This document shows, piece after piece, positions 4,817-5,242 of a stretch of 5,242 nt of DNA. The translations under genes and the position numbers were made by a program. The DNA is from Porticoccaceae bacterium. GTDB taxonomy: Bacteria; Pseudomonadota; Gammaproteobacteria; Pseudomonadales; Porticoccaceae. Position 1 is the stretch's first letter, and each line of letters opens with the position of its first letter. The notes under the pieces are model-generated. The model made no database searches and was not told where the DNA came from. It saw only the letters and a list, made by a program, of their open reading frames with translations. The stretch is taken from positions 1 to 5,242 of the forward strand of contig JAPKCN010000140.1 in NCBI GenBank assembly GCA_028822945.1, read 5' to 3'.

Positions 4817-5242
4817 ACCGCAACCACTAAACCAGCTCCCCCAGCATGACCATTACTGCTAGTCCTGAGATGATCAAACTAGACATCGATGCCTCGGCAT
4901 CAATGCGACGGGGACCAGCCACAAACTGGCCGTGACGCACGATCAGGGTGTCCATAGCACCAGAGTTCTATCTAAGCAATGCCTCATGGCTGCAGCACTG
5001 CTGGTGACTGGGACACTGTCAATGCCCGTCAGTGATCTAACCATTAAACGGAAACAACGAGTCTCGCTTTCGCCAAGCGCTGGCCTACAATGCGTCGAAA
5101 CCTTGAAAGATTTAGGTCTAATCAGAGACAATGTCACGGTTTCGGACATCTGATCAACAGCGCTACAACATCAAGGCTTATATGATCATTACCCTAGAAT
5201 AGAACGAAGACCAAAGTCATAGCTTTTTGGAGCACAACAAAA
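4817..5242. other. Right-hand region without a convincing gene
   Basis: These 426 bases after queE hold only short open frames without ribosome-binding sites. One, on the minus strand (4827-4955), would give 42 residues ending in a hydrophobic stretch. One, on the plus strand (GTG at 4932 or ATG at 4986, to 5153), would give 73 or 55 residues with a vaguely signal-like MAAALLVTGTLS. They overlap each other and I call neither. A compact dyad, GATGCC-TC-GGCATC, lies at 4888-4901. No clear terminator follows queE. Confidence 0.5.
5229..5232 (+). promoter_or_regulatory. Possible Shine-Dalgarno for a gene starting just past the right edge
   Basis: GGAG followed by ten A-rich bases reaches the window end. 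The spacing would suit a start codon at or just beyond 5243. It cannot be confirmed from this window. Confidence 0.3.

Overview
The window looks like a piece of a Gram-negative, probably gammaproteobacterial (possibly marine) chromosome. The grounds are a lipoprotein with a classical lipobox, Shine-Dalgarno-led genes, a proteobacterial-type QueE, a candidate sigma-54/IHF promoter and a mid-range base composition. The taxon is an inference: there is no rRNA or other marker gene. I see no insertion sequence, tRNA, CRISPR array or phage gene.

Layout, left to right. (1) Positions 1-312, minus strand: the N-terminal part of an outer-membrane-type lipoprotein that runs off the left edge. (2) 313-857: a long divergent intergenic region with two clean inverted repeats and a degenerate repeated motif. 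(3) 858-1868, plus strand: a zinc-independent medium-chain dehydrogenase/reductase of the quinone-oxidoreductase type. (4) 1869-2331: a GC-rich hairpin, then an IHF consensus match and a well-spaced sigma-54 promoter match pointing at the next gene. (5) 2332-2856, plus strand: a secreted, very acidic, Met/Asp/His-rich protein. It carries four copies of an octapeptide closely resembling the copper-binding octapeptides of CopA/CopB, and a rho-independent terminator follows it. (6) 3231-3992, plus strand: a FabG-like short-chain dehydrogenase. (7) 4175-4816, plus strand: QueE, the radical-SAM 7-carboxy-7-deazaguanine synthase of queuosine biosynthesis. (8) 4817-5242: no convincing gene, but a Shine-Dalgarno-like GGAG at the extreme right end suggests a gene starting just outside.

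The genes do not look like one operon. Each plus-strand gene is separated from the next by 182-463 bases, each has its own ribosome-binding site, and the functions are unrelated (redox enzyme, secreted metal-binding candidate, acyl or short-chain reductase, tRNA modification). About 38% of the window is non-coding, which is high for a bacterium.

The most interesting element is the secreted octapeptide-repeat protein. Its 24-bp DNA repeats are identical at the nucleotide level, it sits alone, and it appears to have its own activator-dependent sigma-54 promoter. I recognise the motif but not the protein as a whole. The other genes belong to well-known families.
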